From: Alitabrizicola rongguiensis
GTDB lineage: Bacteria > Pseudomonadota > Alphaproteobacteria > Rhodobacterales > Rhodobacteraceae
Direction of reading: 5' to 3'
DNA: 64,000 bases
NCBI RefSeq assembly: GCF_021491355.1
Contig: NZ_JAKENF010000004.1
Coordinates: 248,001 to 312,000 of the forward strand
In this document: piece by piece, positions 54,266-63,411 of the stretch
How the letters are laid out: every line of letters begins with the position of its first letter
Position numbering within the stretch: the stretch's first letter is position 1
Program-made: the position numbers and the translations under genes
Notes under the pieces: model-generated
The model's database searches: none
Told to the model about the DNA's origin: nothing
The model's input: the letters and a program-made list of their open reading frames with translations, nothing else

Positions 54266-55111
54266 CTAGCGATCGTGGCGCAGCAGGATGATTTCGATAC
54301 GATTGTTCCTGATTGCCATGGGATTCGCGGTGACCGGCTGGCTGTCGGCCATGCCAGCCACGCGCCGCATGCGTTGCGGTGACAGTCCCTCACCCACCAG
54401 ACTGCGGCGAACGGCATCCGCCCGATCGATGGAAAGGCGCCAAGCCGGATTGCTTCGCAGCGTGATCGGATAGGCCCTGACATGGCCCTGCACCGCTACC
54501 TTGTTTGCGGCCAGATCGAAGACCTCGACCACCACCGAAAGAATCTGCTTCAGCACCGGCTCGGGGGTGACGCTATCCGGCGCGAAAAGGGGTGAACCTT
54601 CGACATCAAACAGATCGACAATCAGGCCCTCATCAGAAACCCGGGTCACCACATGGCGCATCGCGCGCTCCATGGTCATGCTTTCACCGCTGCGGGCCAA
54701 GAGCACTTTCTCGAGTTCCTTCAGCTGGGCGTCGGTGGTCTCGTTGCTTTGCTCGGGATTTATGGGGGTGTTCTGCCCCCGCGCTCGCCGATCGCGCGTC
54801 GCCCGGTCCTGCGACGCCCCGGTTCCGCTTTGCGTGTAGGTTTGTTCGGAAAAAACGCTGTCGCCTCCGAAGGCACCGTCACCACCACCCGAGATCCGGT
54901 TGATCGGAATCGTGGGATTGAAGTAATCCGCCAGACCCTTGCGCTGCTTTTCCGTCGTTGCGTTGAGCAGCCACATCAGCATGAAGAAGGCCATCATCGC
55001 GGTGACGAAGTCGGCATATGCCACCTTCCAGGCACCGCCATGGTGCCCGTCACCCTTCACGACCTTCCGACGCTTGATGATGACGGCCGCGGCGTTCGAT
55101 TGCCCGGACAT
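54266..55111 (-). CDS. motB: Flagellar motor stator protein MotB
   Basis: A 281-residue stator subunit. The single transmembrane helix carries the proton-binding Asp in WKVAYADFVTAMMAFFMLMWLLN. A linker and the C-terminal OmpA-like peptidoglycan-binding domain follow (VQGHVRAYP, LSIDRADAVRRSLVGEGL, NNRIEIILLR). The start is at 55111. motA is not in the window. Confidence 0.94.
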   Translation of the reverse strand: MSGQSNAAAVIIKRRKVVKGDGHHGGAWKVAYADFVTAMMAFFMLMWLLNATTEKQRKGLADYFNPTIPINRISGGGDGAFGGDSVFSEQTYTQSGTGASQDRATRDRRARGQNTPINPEQSNETTDAQLKELEKVLLARSGESMTMERAMRHVVTRVSDEGLIVDLFDVEGSPLFAPDSVTPEPVLKQILSVVVEVFDLAANKVAVQGHVRAYPITLRSNPAWRLSIDRADAVRRSLVGEGLSPQRMRRVAGMADSQPVTANPMAIRNNRIEIILLRHDR

Positions 55112-55202
55112 GCCTTCACCCGCTATCACCCCGGCTCAGCATTAGACGCCGGGAATGAAGCGACGCTTAACGGCGATCCCTTTTTCGATCCGGGGAAAGG
55201 AT

Positions 55203-55231
55203 GCGCCCCTCGTGGGCTGGACGAGGGGCGC
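55203..55231 (-). terminator. Hairpin terminator between the 290-aa gene and motB
   Basis: Perfect 11-bp stem GCGCCCCTCGT/ACGAGGGGCGC (55203-55213 and 55221-55231) with a seven-base loop, 24 bases after the 290-aa gene's stop. The minus-strand tail is only mildly T-rich, so it may attenuate rather than fully stop transcription into motB. Confidence 0.6.
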
Positions 55232-55254
55232 CAGGGGTCAAGCCTTGGGAGCCT

Positions 55255-56127
55255 TTAGCGTGTTTGACCCCGAATGCGGCAATTGACCGTCAGGCCGATG
55301 GCCGCATAGTCCTTGGCGAACTGCCATGCACTCGCAAAACTCAGATCGGATTCGATCCGCAGCATCCCGTCCGCCGCCTTCCTGCTGCGGCTGGCTGGAC
55401 GGGTTTGAAGGAAATCCATCAGGTCCGATCCTACGAATTCCCGTTCGACATCGGCAAAAAGATCCAGCCGCAGGAAGTCACGGTTGAAGATCCTGTCGCC
55501 AGCCTCGGCAAACCGTGCCAGATGGCGGGCCGTGGCCAGATTGAACTCGGTTGCGGATGCTCCCGTGAACGTGCAGGAGGCCAGCCCAAGCCGGCGCGCT
55601 TCGGCCCAGGCAGCCGATCGAGGCGAACGGCAGAACAACATGTGCATCGCCTGCGCCGGGTCCGACAGCATTACCCGCAGCGACTTGTGATGGCGCAACC
55701 GAAGGCGGATCGCCTGGGCCCGGGCAGGACTGACATCGTGCAACACGACGCCCTCGGCCCCTGCAATTGCCCGTTCGACCTCGCTCGGCGAAAGCTGCAA
55801 AAGATCAGCAGTCAGATCAATTTCAGCATCGATCTTTGCATCGCCGACCGGACGCACCGAGAGGTCCGTACCGCCGGCCACGGCCAGAGAAAGAGCGGGA
55901 TCGAGCCGGACCGTCAGACCAAGGATGGTCAGAAGGCCTGAAAGTCGACGGGCCTCCGGGTCCGGCAAACGAGCCGCAAGCGTCGAGGGGAGCGACGCAA
56001 GGCGGGCCACTGCCTGAGACGGCTCGATCCCGAGAAGGCTGGCGATGGACGGGATCACCAGCGACGCGGCCGGGGAAGCCGCGATGAGGTGGATGCAAAA
56101 GCTCCGCTCTGACGTCTGTACGGTCAT
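55255..56127 (-). CDS. Hypothetical protein at the head of the flagellar genes
   Basis: A 290-residue cytosolic protein with no membrane segment. I do not recognise its family. It contains two stretches rich in Ala/Leu with short beta-alpha patterns (for example GVVLHDVSPARAQAIRLRLRHH) that faintly resemble the L7/L12 C-terminal fold. It is on the flagellar strand, upstream of motB but separated by a hairpin. A near-perfect 23-base dyad lies in its promoter region. A motility role is suggested only by position. Confidence 0.75.
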   Translation of the reverse strand: MTVQTSERSFCIHLIAASPAASLVIPSIASLLGIEPSQAVARLASLPSTLAARLPDPEARRLSGLLTILGLTVRLDPALSLAVAGGTDLSVRPVGDAKIDAEIDLTADLLQLSPSEVERAIAGAEGVVLHDVSPARAQAIRLRLRHHKSLRVMLSDPAQAMHMLFCRSPRSAAWAEARRLGLASCTFTGASATEFNLATARHLARFAEAGDRIFNRDFLRLDLFADVEREFVGSDLMDFLQTRPASRSRKAADGMLRIESDLSFASAWQFAKDYAAIGLTVNCRIRGQTR

Positions 56128-56180
56128 CTGGTCGCTCCGACATTCCGGTTCTGCTGGTTTCACCATGCCACCGGTGTCGT

Positions 56181-56203
56181 GACGCTGCCGTAACGGCAAC
56201 GTC
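56181..56203. promoter_or_regulatory. 23-base dyad upstream of the flagellar-cluster gene
   Basis: GACG-C-TGCCGT-A-ACGGCA-A-CGTC: eleven-base arms with one mismatch and a single central base, 54 bases upstream of the 290-aa gene's start. It is a candidate binding site for a dimeric regulator. Confidence 0.5.
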
Positions 56204-56318
56204 AAAGGACCGTCAATGCGGCGGCGCAGCACTGGTCCCAGGCGGAAGGATCGTGGAATTGACCAGTTCGGTCGGGCGTTTGCCCGGAAGTCGGGCAGCT
56301 GGAGACGGTTCTTCGCTT

Positions 56319-57317
56319 CTAGCGGAGCCTCTGGCCACCAGCGTCGAAATGGAAGGCGCGCTGCGAATCGGGGGTCAGGTGAACGCTTTCCTCAACGCTG
56401 AAATCGTGCTCGCCGAAAAGCCGGACGGTCAGCAGACCATGGTCGGCGGTGTTCACGTAAACCAGCGTTTCGCCGCCAAGCTTTTCGACATGGCTAACCG
56501 TTCCAACGATCTGTCCGGATTCGCGCGATATCGCCATATGTTCCGGCCGGATACCCATCGTGTCCGAGCGCAGTCCAAGCAGCTCAGACTTCAGGAAGTT
56601 CATCTGCGGCGAGCCGATGAAGCCGGCGACGAAGGTGTTGGCGGGGTTGTTGTAAAGCTCCATCGGCGCACCGACCTGTTCGATCTGTCCGGCGCGCAGC
56701 ACGACAATCCTGTCGGCCAGCGTCATCGCCTCGACCTGGTCATGGGTCACATAGATCATCGTGGCACTCAGTTCGCGGTGGAGGCGAGCGATCTCGATCC
56801 GGGTGGCCACACGCAAGGCAGCGTCGAGGTTTGACAGCGGTTCGTCGAACAGGAACAGCTTCGGCGTCCGCACGATGGCCCGTCCGATCGCAACACGCTG
56901 GCGCTGGCCGCCAGAGAGTTCGGATGGCCGGCGATCGAGCAGTTGTTCGAGCGACAGCATCGCGGCAGCACGATCTACCGCCTGGGCGATATCTCCTTTG
57001 CTGTCACCGGCCTGCTTGAGCGCCAGGCCCATGTTGTCACGCACCGTGAGGTGGGGGTAGAGCGCGTAGCTCTGGAACACCATCGCGATTTCGCGGCGGG
57101 CCGGCGGCAGCAGGGTCACATCCTTGCCATCGATGGAAATGGTGCCACTGGTAGCGTCCTCCAAACCCGCGATGATCCGCAGGAGAGTGGACTTGCCGCA
57201 GCCCGACGGGCCAACGAAGACGCAGAACTCTCCGTCGTTCACGGTCAGGTCCACGCCCTTGATGACTTGGGTTGACCCGAAGCTCTTGGTGACGGCGGAA
57301 AGGGTAAGGTCGCCCAT
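56319..57317 (-). CDS. Sugar ABC transporter ATPase (UgpC/MalK type)
   Basis: A 332-residue ATP-binding subunit. Walker A is [11 protein letters not shown], the signature is LSGGQRQR, Walker B is [12 protein letters not shown], and the H-loop is [11 protein letters not shown]. The C-terminal regulatory TOBE/MalK domain follows ([11 protein letters not shown]). It is the last gene of the six-gene minus-strand operon and should energise the adjacent MalF/MalG-like permeases. Confidence 0.95.
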   Translation of the reverse strand: MGDLTLSAVTKSFGSTQVIKGVDLTVNDGEFCVFVGPSGCGKSTLLRIIAGLEDATSGTISIDGKDVTLLPPARREIAMVFQSYALYPHLTVRDNMGLALKQAGDSKGDIAQAVDRAAAMLSLEQLLDRRPSELSGGQRQRVAIGRAIVRTPKLFLFDEPLSNLDAALRVATRIEIARLHRELSATMIYVTHDQVEAMTLADRIVVLRAGQIEQVGAPMELYNNPANTFVAGFIGSPQMNFLKSELLGLRSDTMGIRPEHMAISRESGQIVGTVSHVEKLGGETLVYVNTADHGLLTVRLFGEHDFSVEESVHLTPDSQRAFHFDAGGQRLR

Positions 57318-57328
57318 GCGCGGCTCCT

Positions 57329-58354
57329 TCAGAGTTTGACTGGCTGGCCCGAGCGCACGCTTTCATCCGCGGCAAGGCAGATGGCGAGCGACTGGACCGC
57401 ATCATTCATGTGACGGGCAAGGTCTAGGTCCTCGGTGATCGCGCGTGCGACATAGGCCGCCTCGCGGTCACAAAGCTCCTGATGGCCAGGTTCGTCGGAC
57501 ATGCTCAAGTCTTCGTCTCCAAGTCCGACGCGATGCACGCGCAAGAGCGAAGTCTTGGTGTGGGTGTCGATGTCGTCCGACTTGGCACTCTCTGGCATCC
57601 GGATCGACACCGCGCCGTTCGGGCTGACCACGTCCTTCACGAAAAACGCTGTGTCCGACATCATCGGACCCCAGCCGGCCTCGTACCAGCCAAGCGAGCC
57701 GTCCTGAAACAGCACCTGGAAATGGCCGTAGTTATACATGTCAGGCGCGATCTCGTGCGACAGGCGCAGGCCCATTCCCCGCACCTCGACCGGCTGCGCA
57801 TCGGTGATCTGGCACATCACGTCCACATAATGCACGCCGCAATCGACGATCGGCGGGGTGGTCTGCATCAGTGCCTTGTGCACCTCCCACGTCGGACCCG
57901 AACTCTGCTGATTCAGGTTCAGCCGGAAGACGTAGGGGCCACCGAGAGAGCGCGCTTCCTCGATCAGGCGAATCCAACTCGGATGGTGGCGCAGGATGTA
58001 ACCCACGACCACCTTGCGTCCAGTTTCCTTGGCCTTCGCAACAACGCGCTTGGCGTCCGCCACCGAAGTCGCCAGCGGCTTTTCCACGAACACGTGCGCG
58101 CCTGCCTCCATCGCCGCCACGGCATAGTCGGCATGGCTGTCGGAATAGGTGGCGATACAGGCGAGGTCAGGCTTCAGACGCGCCAGCGCCTCATGGAAAT
58201 TGGCGGTGATAGTGTAGCCCTTCAGCTCCTCCGGCAAGTTTGAAGGAACGGAACGATTGACCAGCCCGACGATCTCGAATTCCGGGTTGTGGTGGTAGGC
58301 GAGCGCATGGCTGCGCCCCATGTTGCCGAGACCGGCGACAAGCACTCGGATCAT
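57329..58354 (-). CDS. Gfo/Idh/MocA-family oxidoreductase
   Basis: A 341-residue NAD(P)-dependent sugar dehydrogenase-like enzyme. The Rossmann motif is [14 protein letters not shown] and the catalytic EKP motif is HVFVEKPLA; the C-terminal half has a conserved [14 protein letters not shown]. It probably oxidises or epimerises the sugar imported by the neighbouring ABC transporter. Its ATG overlaps the MalG-like permease stop by four bases. Confidence 0.9.
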   Translation of the reverse strand: MIRVLVAGLGNMGRSHALAYHHNPEFEIVGLVNRSVPSNLPEELKGYTITANFHEALARLKPDLACIATYSDSHADYAVAAMEAGAHVFVEKPLATSVADAKRVVAKAKETGRKVVVGYILRHHPSWIRLIEEARSLGGPYVFRLNLNQQSSGPTWEVHKALMQTTPPIVDCGVHYVDVMCQITDAQPVEVRGMGLRLSHEIAPDMYNYGHFQVLFQDGSLGWYEAGWGPMMSDTAFFVKDVVSPNGAVSIRMPESAKSDDIDTHTKTSLLRVHRVGLGDEDLSMSDEPGHQELCDREAAYVARAITEDLDLARHMNDAVQSLAICLAADESVRSGQPVKL

Positions 58355-59190
58355 TTCACGGCTCCCGCTGTGATGCCGCGGATCAACTGCCGCGAGAAGA
58401 CAAGGTAAAGGACGAGGACCGGCAGGATGGCGAGCGACAGCGCCGCCAGCACCGCGTTCCAGTTGGTCACGAACTGCCCGATGAAGACCTGGCTGCCGAG
58501 CGTGATCGTCTTGGTCGCCTCCGACGGCGCAAGGATCAGCGGGAACCACAGGTCGTTCCAGATCGGGATCATCGAGAACACGGCGACCGTCGCCATGGCT
58601 GGTCGAACCAGAGGCAAAACGAGGGTAAAGAAGATGCGGTATTCGCTCAGCCCGTCGATCCGCCCGGCATTCTTCAGGTCATCCGAGACCTGCTTCATGA
58701 ACTCCGACAGGATGAACACCGCCAGCGGCAGCCCCTGCGCGGTATAGACGAGGATCAGTGCCGTGAGCGTGTTCACCAGACCGGCCGCCACCATCATCTG
58801 CAGGATCGCCACAGTGCCAAGCCGGATCGGGATCATGATCCCGAGCGCCAGGTAAAGACCCATCAACGTGTTGCCCTTGAACCGGTATTCCGACAGGGCA
58901 AAGGCCGCCATCGCGCCGAAGAGCAGCACGAAGAACAGCGAAGCGACGGTCACGATCAACGAGTTCAGGAAGTACAGAAAGAAGTCGCCTTGCTGCAGCA
59001 CAGTGGTGAAGCCGATCAGGTCGAACGTATCTGACCTTGGCAGGGCCAGCGGCTCGGCGAAGATCGCCTTGCGGGACTTCATCGAGTTTATGACGATCAC
59101 GAAAACCGGGAACAGCGCGATCAGCGTGTAGGTGATCAGCACCGCATGTGCTGCGATCGTCCGACCGAGATGGGAACGGGCCTGTGCCAT
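58351..59190 (-). CDS. Carbohydrate ABC transporter permease (MalG type)
   Basis: A 279-residue inner-membrane permease with six predicted helices and the EAA loop (MKQVSDDLKNAGRIDGLSEYRIFFTLVLPLVRPAMAT). It pairs with the MalF-type permease just upstream. Its end overlaps the dehydrogenase start. Confidence 0.93.
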   Translation of the reverse strand: MAQARSHLGRTIAAHAVLITYTLIALFPVFVIVINSMKSRKAIFAEPLALPRSDTFDLIGFTTVLQQGDFFLYFLNSLIVTVASLFFVLLFGAMAAFALSEYRFKGNTLMGLYLALGIMIPIRLGTVAILQMMVAAGLVNTLTALILVYTAQGLPLAVFILSEFMKQVSDDLKNAGRIDGLSEYRIFFTLVLPLVRPAMATVAVFSMIPIWNDLWFPLILAPSEATKTITLGSQVFIGQFVTNWNAVLAALSLAILPVLVLYLVFSRQLIRGITAGAVK

Positions 59191-59200
59191 CCTGACCTCC

Positions 59201-60121
59201 TCAGAACTGGTAGCGGCGCAGCCGCGTCTGGATGGTGAATAGGTAGAAGCACACGCCGACGAGGATGATGAAGAACATCGCCGTCGCGATCGTCGCCCCC
59301 ATATGCGGGTCGCCCAGCTGCAACTGGAAGCCGAAGAAGGTCCGGTACAGGAACGTGCCCAGGATGTCGGTCGAGAAGTTGGGACCGGCCAGCGCCCCCT
59401 GCGCCACGTAGATCAGGTCGAAAGCGTTGAAGTTGCCGACGAAGGTCAGGATCGAGATGATGCCGATCGACGGCAGGATCAGGGGCAGCTTGATCTTCCA
59501 GAACTGGCTAGCGCCGGTAATGCCGTCCATCTCGGCGGCTTCCAGCACCTCGTCGGGGATCGACAGGAGGGCGGCATAGATCAGCATCATCGGAATGCCG
59601 ATGAACTGCCACACCGAAACGAGCGCCAGGGTGGTCAGCGCGTATTGTTCCTTGCCGAGCCAAGGGGCGAACAACGACTTAAGCCCGATGGCATCCAGCA
59701 TGCCCGGCGCGATGCCCCAGATGGGCGACAGGATCAGCTTCCAGACAAAGCCGACGATCACGAAGGACAGGATCGTCGGGATGAAGATCGCCGTGCGATA
59801 GAAGGCGGCCATCCGAAGCCGCGGGCTTGACAGCAGTGCGGCAAGAAGGATGCCGATCGGGTTCTGGACCAGCATGTGAATGATGAAGAACCAGGTGTTG
59901 TTCTTCAGCGCATTCCAGAACGAAGCCGACCAGCGCGGATCGGTAAAGAGCGTGCGGAAATTGTCCAGCCCGGCAAAGACCGTCTCCCGGGCGTCGTTCA
60001 CGCTGAACAGCGACAGGTTCAGCGTGCCGAACAGCGGCACGATCATGATCGCTGTGTAGACCAGCACCGCCGGTGCAAGGAACACCGGGATATGCCAGCG
60101 GATCGGCTTGCGTGCGGCCAT
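59201..60121 (-). CDS. Sugar ABC transporter permease (MalF/UgpA type)
   Basis: A 306-residue permease with about six helices and the EAA loop (IPDEVLEAAEMDGITGASQFWKIKLPLILPSIG). The ATG at 60121 is preferred because GGAGG lies nine bases upstream; a longer start at 60142 is possible. It forms the channel with the MalG-type subunit. Confidence 0.92.
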   Translation of the reverse strand: MAARKPIRWHIPVFLAPAVLVYTAIMIVPLFGTLNLSLFSVNDARETVFAGLDNFRTLFTDPRWSASFWNALKNNTWFFIIHMLVQNPIGILLAALLSSPRLRMAAFYRTAIFIPTILSFVIVGFVWKLILSPIWGIAPGMLDAIGLKSLFAPWLGKEQYALTTLALVSVWQFIGIPMMLIYAALLSIPDEVLEAAEMDGITGASQFWKIKLPLILPSIGIISILTFVGNFNAFDLIYVAQGALAGPNFSTDILGTFLYRTFFGFQLQLGDPHMGATIATAMFFIILVGVCFYLFTIQTRLRRYQF

Positions 60122-60170
60122 CGCCCGCGCCCTCCTGTTCATTTTCCGTTGAAAAACATCCTCAGGGGGT

Positions 60171-60195
60171 GCGGGGGGCAGACAGCCCCCCCCGC
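60171..60195 (-). other. G/C hairpin between binding-protein and permease genes
   Basis: GCGGGGGG (60171-60178) pairs with CCCCCCGC (60188-60195). Hairpins here are usual in ABC-transporter operons, where they stabilise the binding-protein mRNA and reduce downstream expression. Confidence 0.6.
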
Positions 60196-60225
60196 TTCCG
60201 TCGCATCAGCCGTTCACGGCATCCG

Positions 60226-61488
60226 TCACTTCTGCTGCGGCGCATACCAGGAGGCGAGGCCCTCCTGCAGCTTGGCGGCAGCGGCCTCGGGCGTCTCGGT
60301 GCCCTTGATCACGTTTGCCGAAGCGGTCCAGGTCTCGTTCTCGAGGTTCGGTGTCCCGCGCGACAGGATCTGGTAGGTCGAGCGGATCGTCGACTTGCAC
60401 TTCTCGCGCCAGCTCACGAACTCTTGCGCCAGCGGGTCTTCCATCTTCACCGGCGTGCTGTTCAGCGAGAAGAAGCCAGGCAGCGCGTTGGCATAGAGCG
60501 TTGCGAATTCCGGCGAGCCCACCCACTCCAGGAATGCCTTGGCCTGATCTGAATGCGGTGAGGCCGCATTCATCCCGATCGCGATGTCGGTGTGGTCCGA
60601 GATGTAGCAGTCGTCGCCTGCATTCTGCACCGGCGGCGGGAAGGCGCCCATCTTGAACTGGGCCTGGGTATTGAAGCCCGAGATTTCCCAGGACCCGGCC
60701 GGATAGATTGCGGCACGGCCGAGCGTGAACAGGTTCTGGCTGTCGGGATAGGTCTGTGCCTCGAAGCCGTCGCCGAGATAGTCCTTCCACTTCGCCAACT
60801 CGGTGAACGGTGCAACCCATTGCGGATCGGTCAGCTTTTGCTCACCCTTGATCAGCGCCAGGCGCCCCTCTTCGCCCTTCCAGTAGTTCGGGCCGATGTT
60901 CTGATAGCCCATCGTGGCCGCTTCCCACTGGTCGTTGGTGCCCATGGCCATCGGAATGTAGGTGCCGTCGGCCTTGATCTTGTCGAGAGCGGCGTAGAAT
61001 TCGGCCTGGGTCGTCGGCACGGCGATGCCGAGCGCGTCGAAGGCGTCCTTGTTGTAGATGAAGCCATGGATGACCGAAGCCATCGGCACGCAGAAGGTGG
61101 CCTTGCCGTCATCGGTCGACCAGGCCGACTTGGCCACATCCGAGAAGTTGGCCATCGCGGCCAGGCCCGACAGATCGGTCAGCTTGCCCTTGTTGTATAG
61201 CTCGAGCGAGGCGTCAAACGGCCGGCAGGTAATGAGGTCACCGGCAGAGCCCGCGTCCAGCTTGGAGTTGAGCGCAGCGTTGTATTCCGTGGGCGCACTC
61301 GGAGCGAAGACGACCTTGACCCCCGGATGCGAGGCCTCGAATGCCGGAATCAGCTTGTCCTGCCAGATCGAAAGGTCGTCGTTACGCCAGCTTTCGATGG
61401 TCAGCGTCACATCCTCGGCATGGGCGGCAAAGGCGCTGGCCAGCAACGTGCTGGTCAGAAGCGCGATGCGAAGCGGTCTTGATTGCAT
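60226..61488 (-). CDS. Sugar ABC transporter substrate-binding protein
   Basis: A 420-residue periplasmic binding protein of the family-1 extracellular solute-binding type. The signal peptide MQSRPLRIALLTSTLLASAFAAHA precedes EDVTLTIESWRNDDLSIWQDKLIPAF. Typical segments are GDLITCRPFDASLELYNKG and AAIYPAGSWEISGF. The ligand is unknown; linkage to murQ and a BadF/MurK-like kinase suggests an amino sugar such as MurNAc or GlcNAc. Confidence 0.93.
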   Translation of the reverse strand: MQSRPLRIALLTSTLLASAFAAHAEDVTLTIESWRNDDLSIWQDKLIPAFEASHPGVKVVFAPSAPTEYNAALNSKLDAGSAGDLITCRPFDASLELYNKGKLTDLSGLAAMANFSDVAKSAWSTDDGKATFCVPMASVIHGFIYNKDAFDALGIAVPTTQAEFYAALDKIKADGTYIPMAMGTNDQWEAATMGYQNIGPNYWKGEEGRLALIKGEQKLTDPQWVAPFTELAKWKDYLGDGFEAQTYPDSQNLFTLGRAAIYPAGSWEISGFNTQAQFKMGAFPPPVQNAGDDCYISDHTDIAIGMNAASPHSDQAKAFLEWVGSPEFATLYANALPGFFSLNSTPVKMEDPLAQEFVSWREKCKSTIRSTYQILSRGTPNLENETWTASANVIKGTETPEAAAAKLQEGLASWYAPQQK

Positions 61489-61536
61489 TGGTCGTTTCTC
61501 CCTGTTGCGGGGCGATGTGCCCCTGGTTTTGAATTC

Positions 61537-62430
61537 TCAGCGTCCAATTTCGCGCAGTGCGGGCCCAAGATGCCCGCCATGGCGGTCGAGAAGTCCGGCA
61601 GCCGTCGCCGGATCTGCGCCGGCTGCGATCAGGATTGCGGGCTTAACCGCGCCCAACGTCCGATCCAGCGCCGCGCGCGCCTTGTCCGGGGCGACACCTG
61701 ACACCGCCGCAACGATGCGGGTCGCCCGATCCACGAGCTTGGCATTGTCGGCCACGACATTGACCATGTAACCCTCGTGAACATGGCCCAGTCCGATCCC
61801 GAGCAGGACCGACAGCATGTTCAGCGCCACCTTTTGTGCCGTCGCAGCGCCAAGCCGCGTCGAACCCGCCACGACCTCGGCGCCGGTTTCAATCAGAATG
61901 GCGACATCGGCGCCATCCAGCAGTGGGCTCCCCGCCACATTCGCGATTGCGATGACCGTCACCCCCTGCGCCTTCGCCTGGCGGGCGATCTCGACGGTGT
62001 AGGGCGTCCTGCCCGAAGCCGAGAGGCAGATGACCGCGTCTCCGGCGTCAAGTCCGGACGCCAGCAGATCGCGGAGGGCAAGCCCGGTATCATCCTCGAC
62101 CCCGCCCACCATATGGGACAGGGCCTCGGCCCCGCCGGCAAAGAGCATCGGCGTGCGCTCGGGCGCGATTCCGAAGGTTCCCGCGAGTTCCAGCCTGTCT
62201 GACAACGCCATGAGACCGGAACTGCCGGCCCCCGCATAGCCTAGCCGCCGCCCGTCGCGCAGCACGTCTGTGGCGATTTGCGCCGCCCTCGCGAGCGCCG
62301 GCATAGCAGGTCGGATTGCGCCGATCGCAGCCTGCTGTGCGTCAAGCAAACGCGACAAGGCCACTTCAGCCGACACCGCCTGCAAGCCGTGCGACGAAGG
62401 ATGCCTTTCTTCCGTGCTGTATCCGGCCAT
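61537..62430 (-). CDS. murQ: N-acetylmuramic acid 6-phosphate etherase
   Basis: A 297-residue SIS-domain lyase that splits the lactyl ether of MurNAc-6-P to give GlcNAc-6-P and D-lactate. The signatures are LGYAGAGSSGLMALSDRLE, LAGTFGIAPERTPMLFAGG, the catalytic-Glu segment VEDD and VICLSASGRTPYTVE. It heads the minus-strand operon, 48 bases before the binding-protein gene. Downstream nag genes are not in the window. Confidence 0.95.
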   Translation of the reverse strand: MAGYSTEERHPSSHGLQAVSAEVALSRLLDAQQAAIGAIRPAMPALARAAQIATDVLRDGRRLGYAGAGSSGLMALSDRLELAGTFGIAPERTPMLFAGGAEALSHMVGGVEDDTGLALRDLLASGLDAGDAVICLSASGRTPYTVEIARQAKAQGVTVIAIANVAGSPLLDGADVAILIETGAEVVAGSTRLGAATAQKVALNMLSVLLGIGLGHVHEGYMVNVVADNAKLVDRATRIVAAVSGVAPDKARAALDRTLGAVKPAILIAAGADPATAAGLLDRHGGHLGPALREIGR

Positions 62431-62542
62431 TCGAATCCCCCTGCCAGAGATAATGCCAAATTAATACCAATTGTAAAGTACCTGATGAAATCGGAGGTAA
62501 ATCCGCCCGAATTCACCCAACAGCGCCTTTTTCCTTTCCTTC

Positions 62543-62564
62543 TGGTATTGTTTTGGTATTGTTT
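62543..62564. repeat. Exact 11-bp tandem repeat TGGTATTGTTT in the murQ/kinase gap
   Basis: Two back-to-back copies (62543-62553 and 62554-62564), one DNA turn apart, 17 bases upstream of the kinase start. A related inverted half (AATACCAATT, 62463-62472) lies on the murQ side. They are candidate operators for the adjacent GntR-family regulator. Confidence 0.75.
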
Positions 62565-62580
62565 CGCTCGGGAGGTACTG

Positions 62581-63411
62581 ATGGGGCTGTTTCTGGGAAT
62601 CGATGGTGGCGGCACTGGCTGTCGTGCGCGGATCGTCGACGGGGTCGGTCGCGTCCTGGGCGAGGGCGCGGCTGGTCCTGCCAATGTGACGACGGATACG
62701 CACGGAACCTGCGCAAACATTCTGGCCGCCACTCGCCAAGCCCTCCCTCCGGGAGTGGAAATGTCAGATTTGCACGCCGTTCTGGGCCTGGCCGGGGCAA
62801 ATGTACGCGACAGTGTCGCGCGACTTTTGCCTGGCCTGCCCTTCGCTCGGATTCGCGTGGTATCCGATGCCCTGACAGCGACGCGCGGCGCGGTTGGGAC
62901 GGGGGATGGGATCGTCGCCGCCATCGGCACCGGCTCGGTTTTTTCGCGCCAGTGGCGGGGAGAGTACCGGCAGGTCGGCGGCTGGGGGTTGGTTCTGGGC
63001 GACGAGGGATCGGGGGCATGGATCGGCCGGTCGATCTTGGCCCACGCCCTTCGAGCGCGCGATGGCCTTTTCCCCGAAACGGACCTGAGCCGCGACCTGA
63101 TCCGGGAACATGGCGGGCCCGATGGCATCGTGGCCTTCGCCCGCGACGCACGCCCGATCGATTTCGCCCAGCTTGCCCCGCGCGTCGCCGCGAGTGGCGA
63201 CGATGCGGCGCGACACGTGATGTCAGCGGCGGCGGACGAGGTTGGAGCCTGGATTTCGGTCCTGCAGCCTGATCCACATCTGCCGGTCGTGGTGCTGGGG
63301 GGATTGGGGGAGCAATTCGCGCGTCTGCTTGCGCCGCGCTGGACGATCCAGTCGCCTCTGGGAACGGCGCTTGACGGGGCGGTCGCGCTCGCGCGCGAGG
63401 AGGGGGCATGA
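62581..63411 (+). CDS. BadF/BadG-family ATPase, probable amino-sugar kinase
   Basis: A 276-residue ASKHA-fold kinase. The phosphate-1 motif is FLGIDGGGTGCRARIVD, and the phosphate-2 region is GIVAAIGTGSVF; VVLGGLGEQFARLL provides the adenosine motif. Relatives include GlcNAc kinase and clostridial MurK, which phosphorylates MurNAc and GlcNAc. Linked to murQ, this suggests conversion of imported MurNAc to MurNAc-6-P. GGGAGG precedes the ATG. It overlaps the next gene by four bases. Confidence 0.88.
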   Translation: MGLFLGIDGGGTGCRARIVDGVGRVLGEGAAGPANVTTDTHGTCANILAATRQALPPGVEMSDLHAVLGLAGANVRDSVARLLPGLPFARIRVVSDALTATRGAVGTGDGIVAAIGTGSVFSRQWRGEYRQVGGWGLVLGDEGSGAWIGRSILAHALRARDGLFPETDLSRDLIREHGGPDGIVAFARDARPIDFAQLAPRVAASGDDAARHVMSAAADEVGAWISVLQPDPHLPVVVLGGLGEQFARLLAPRWTIQSPLGTALDGAVALAREEGA

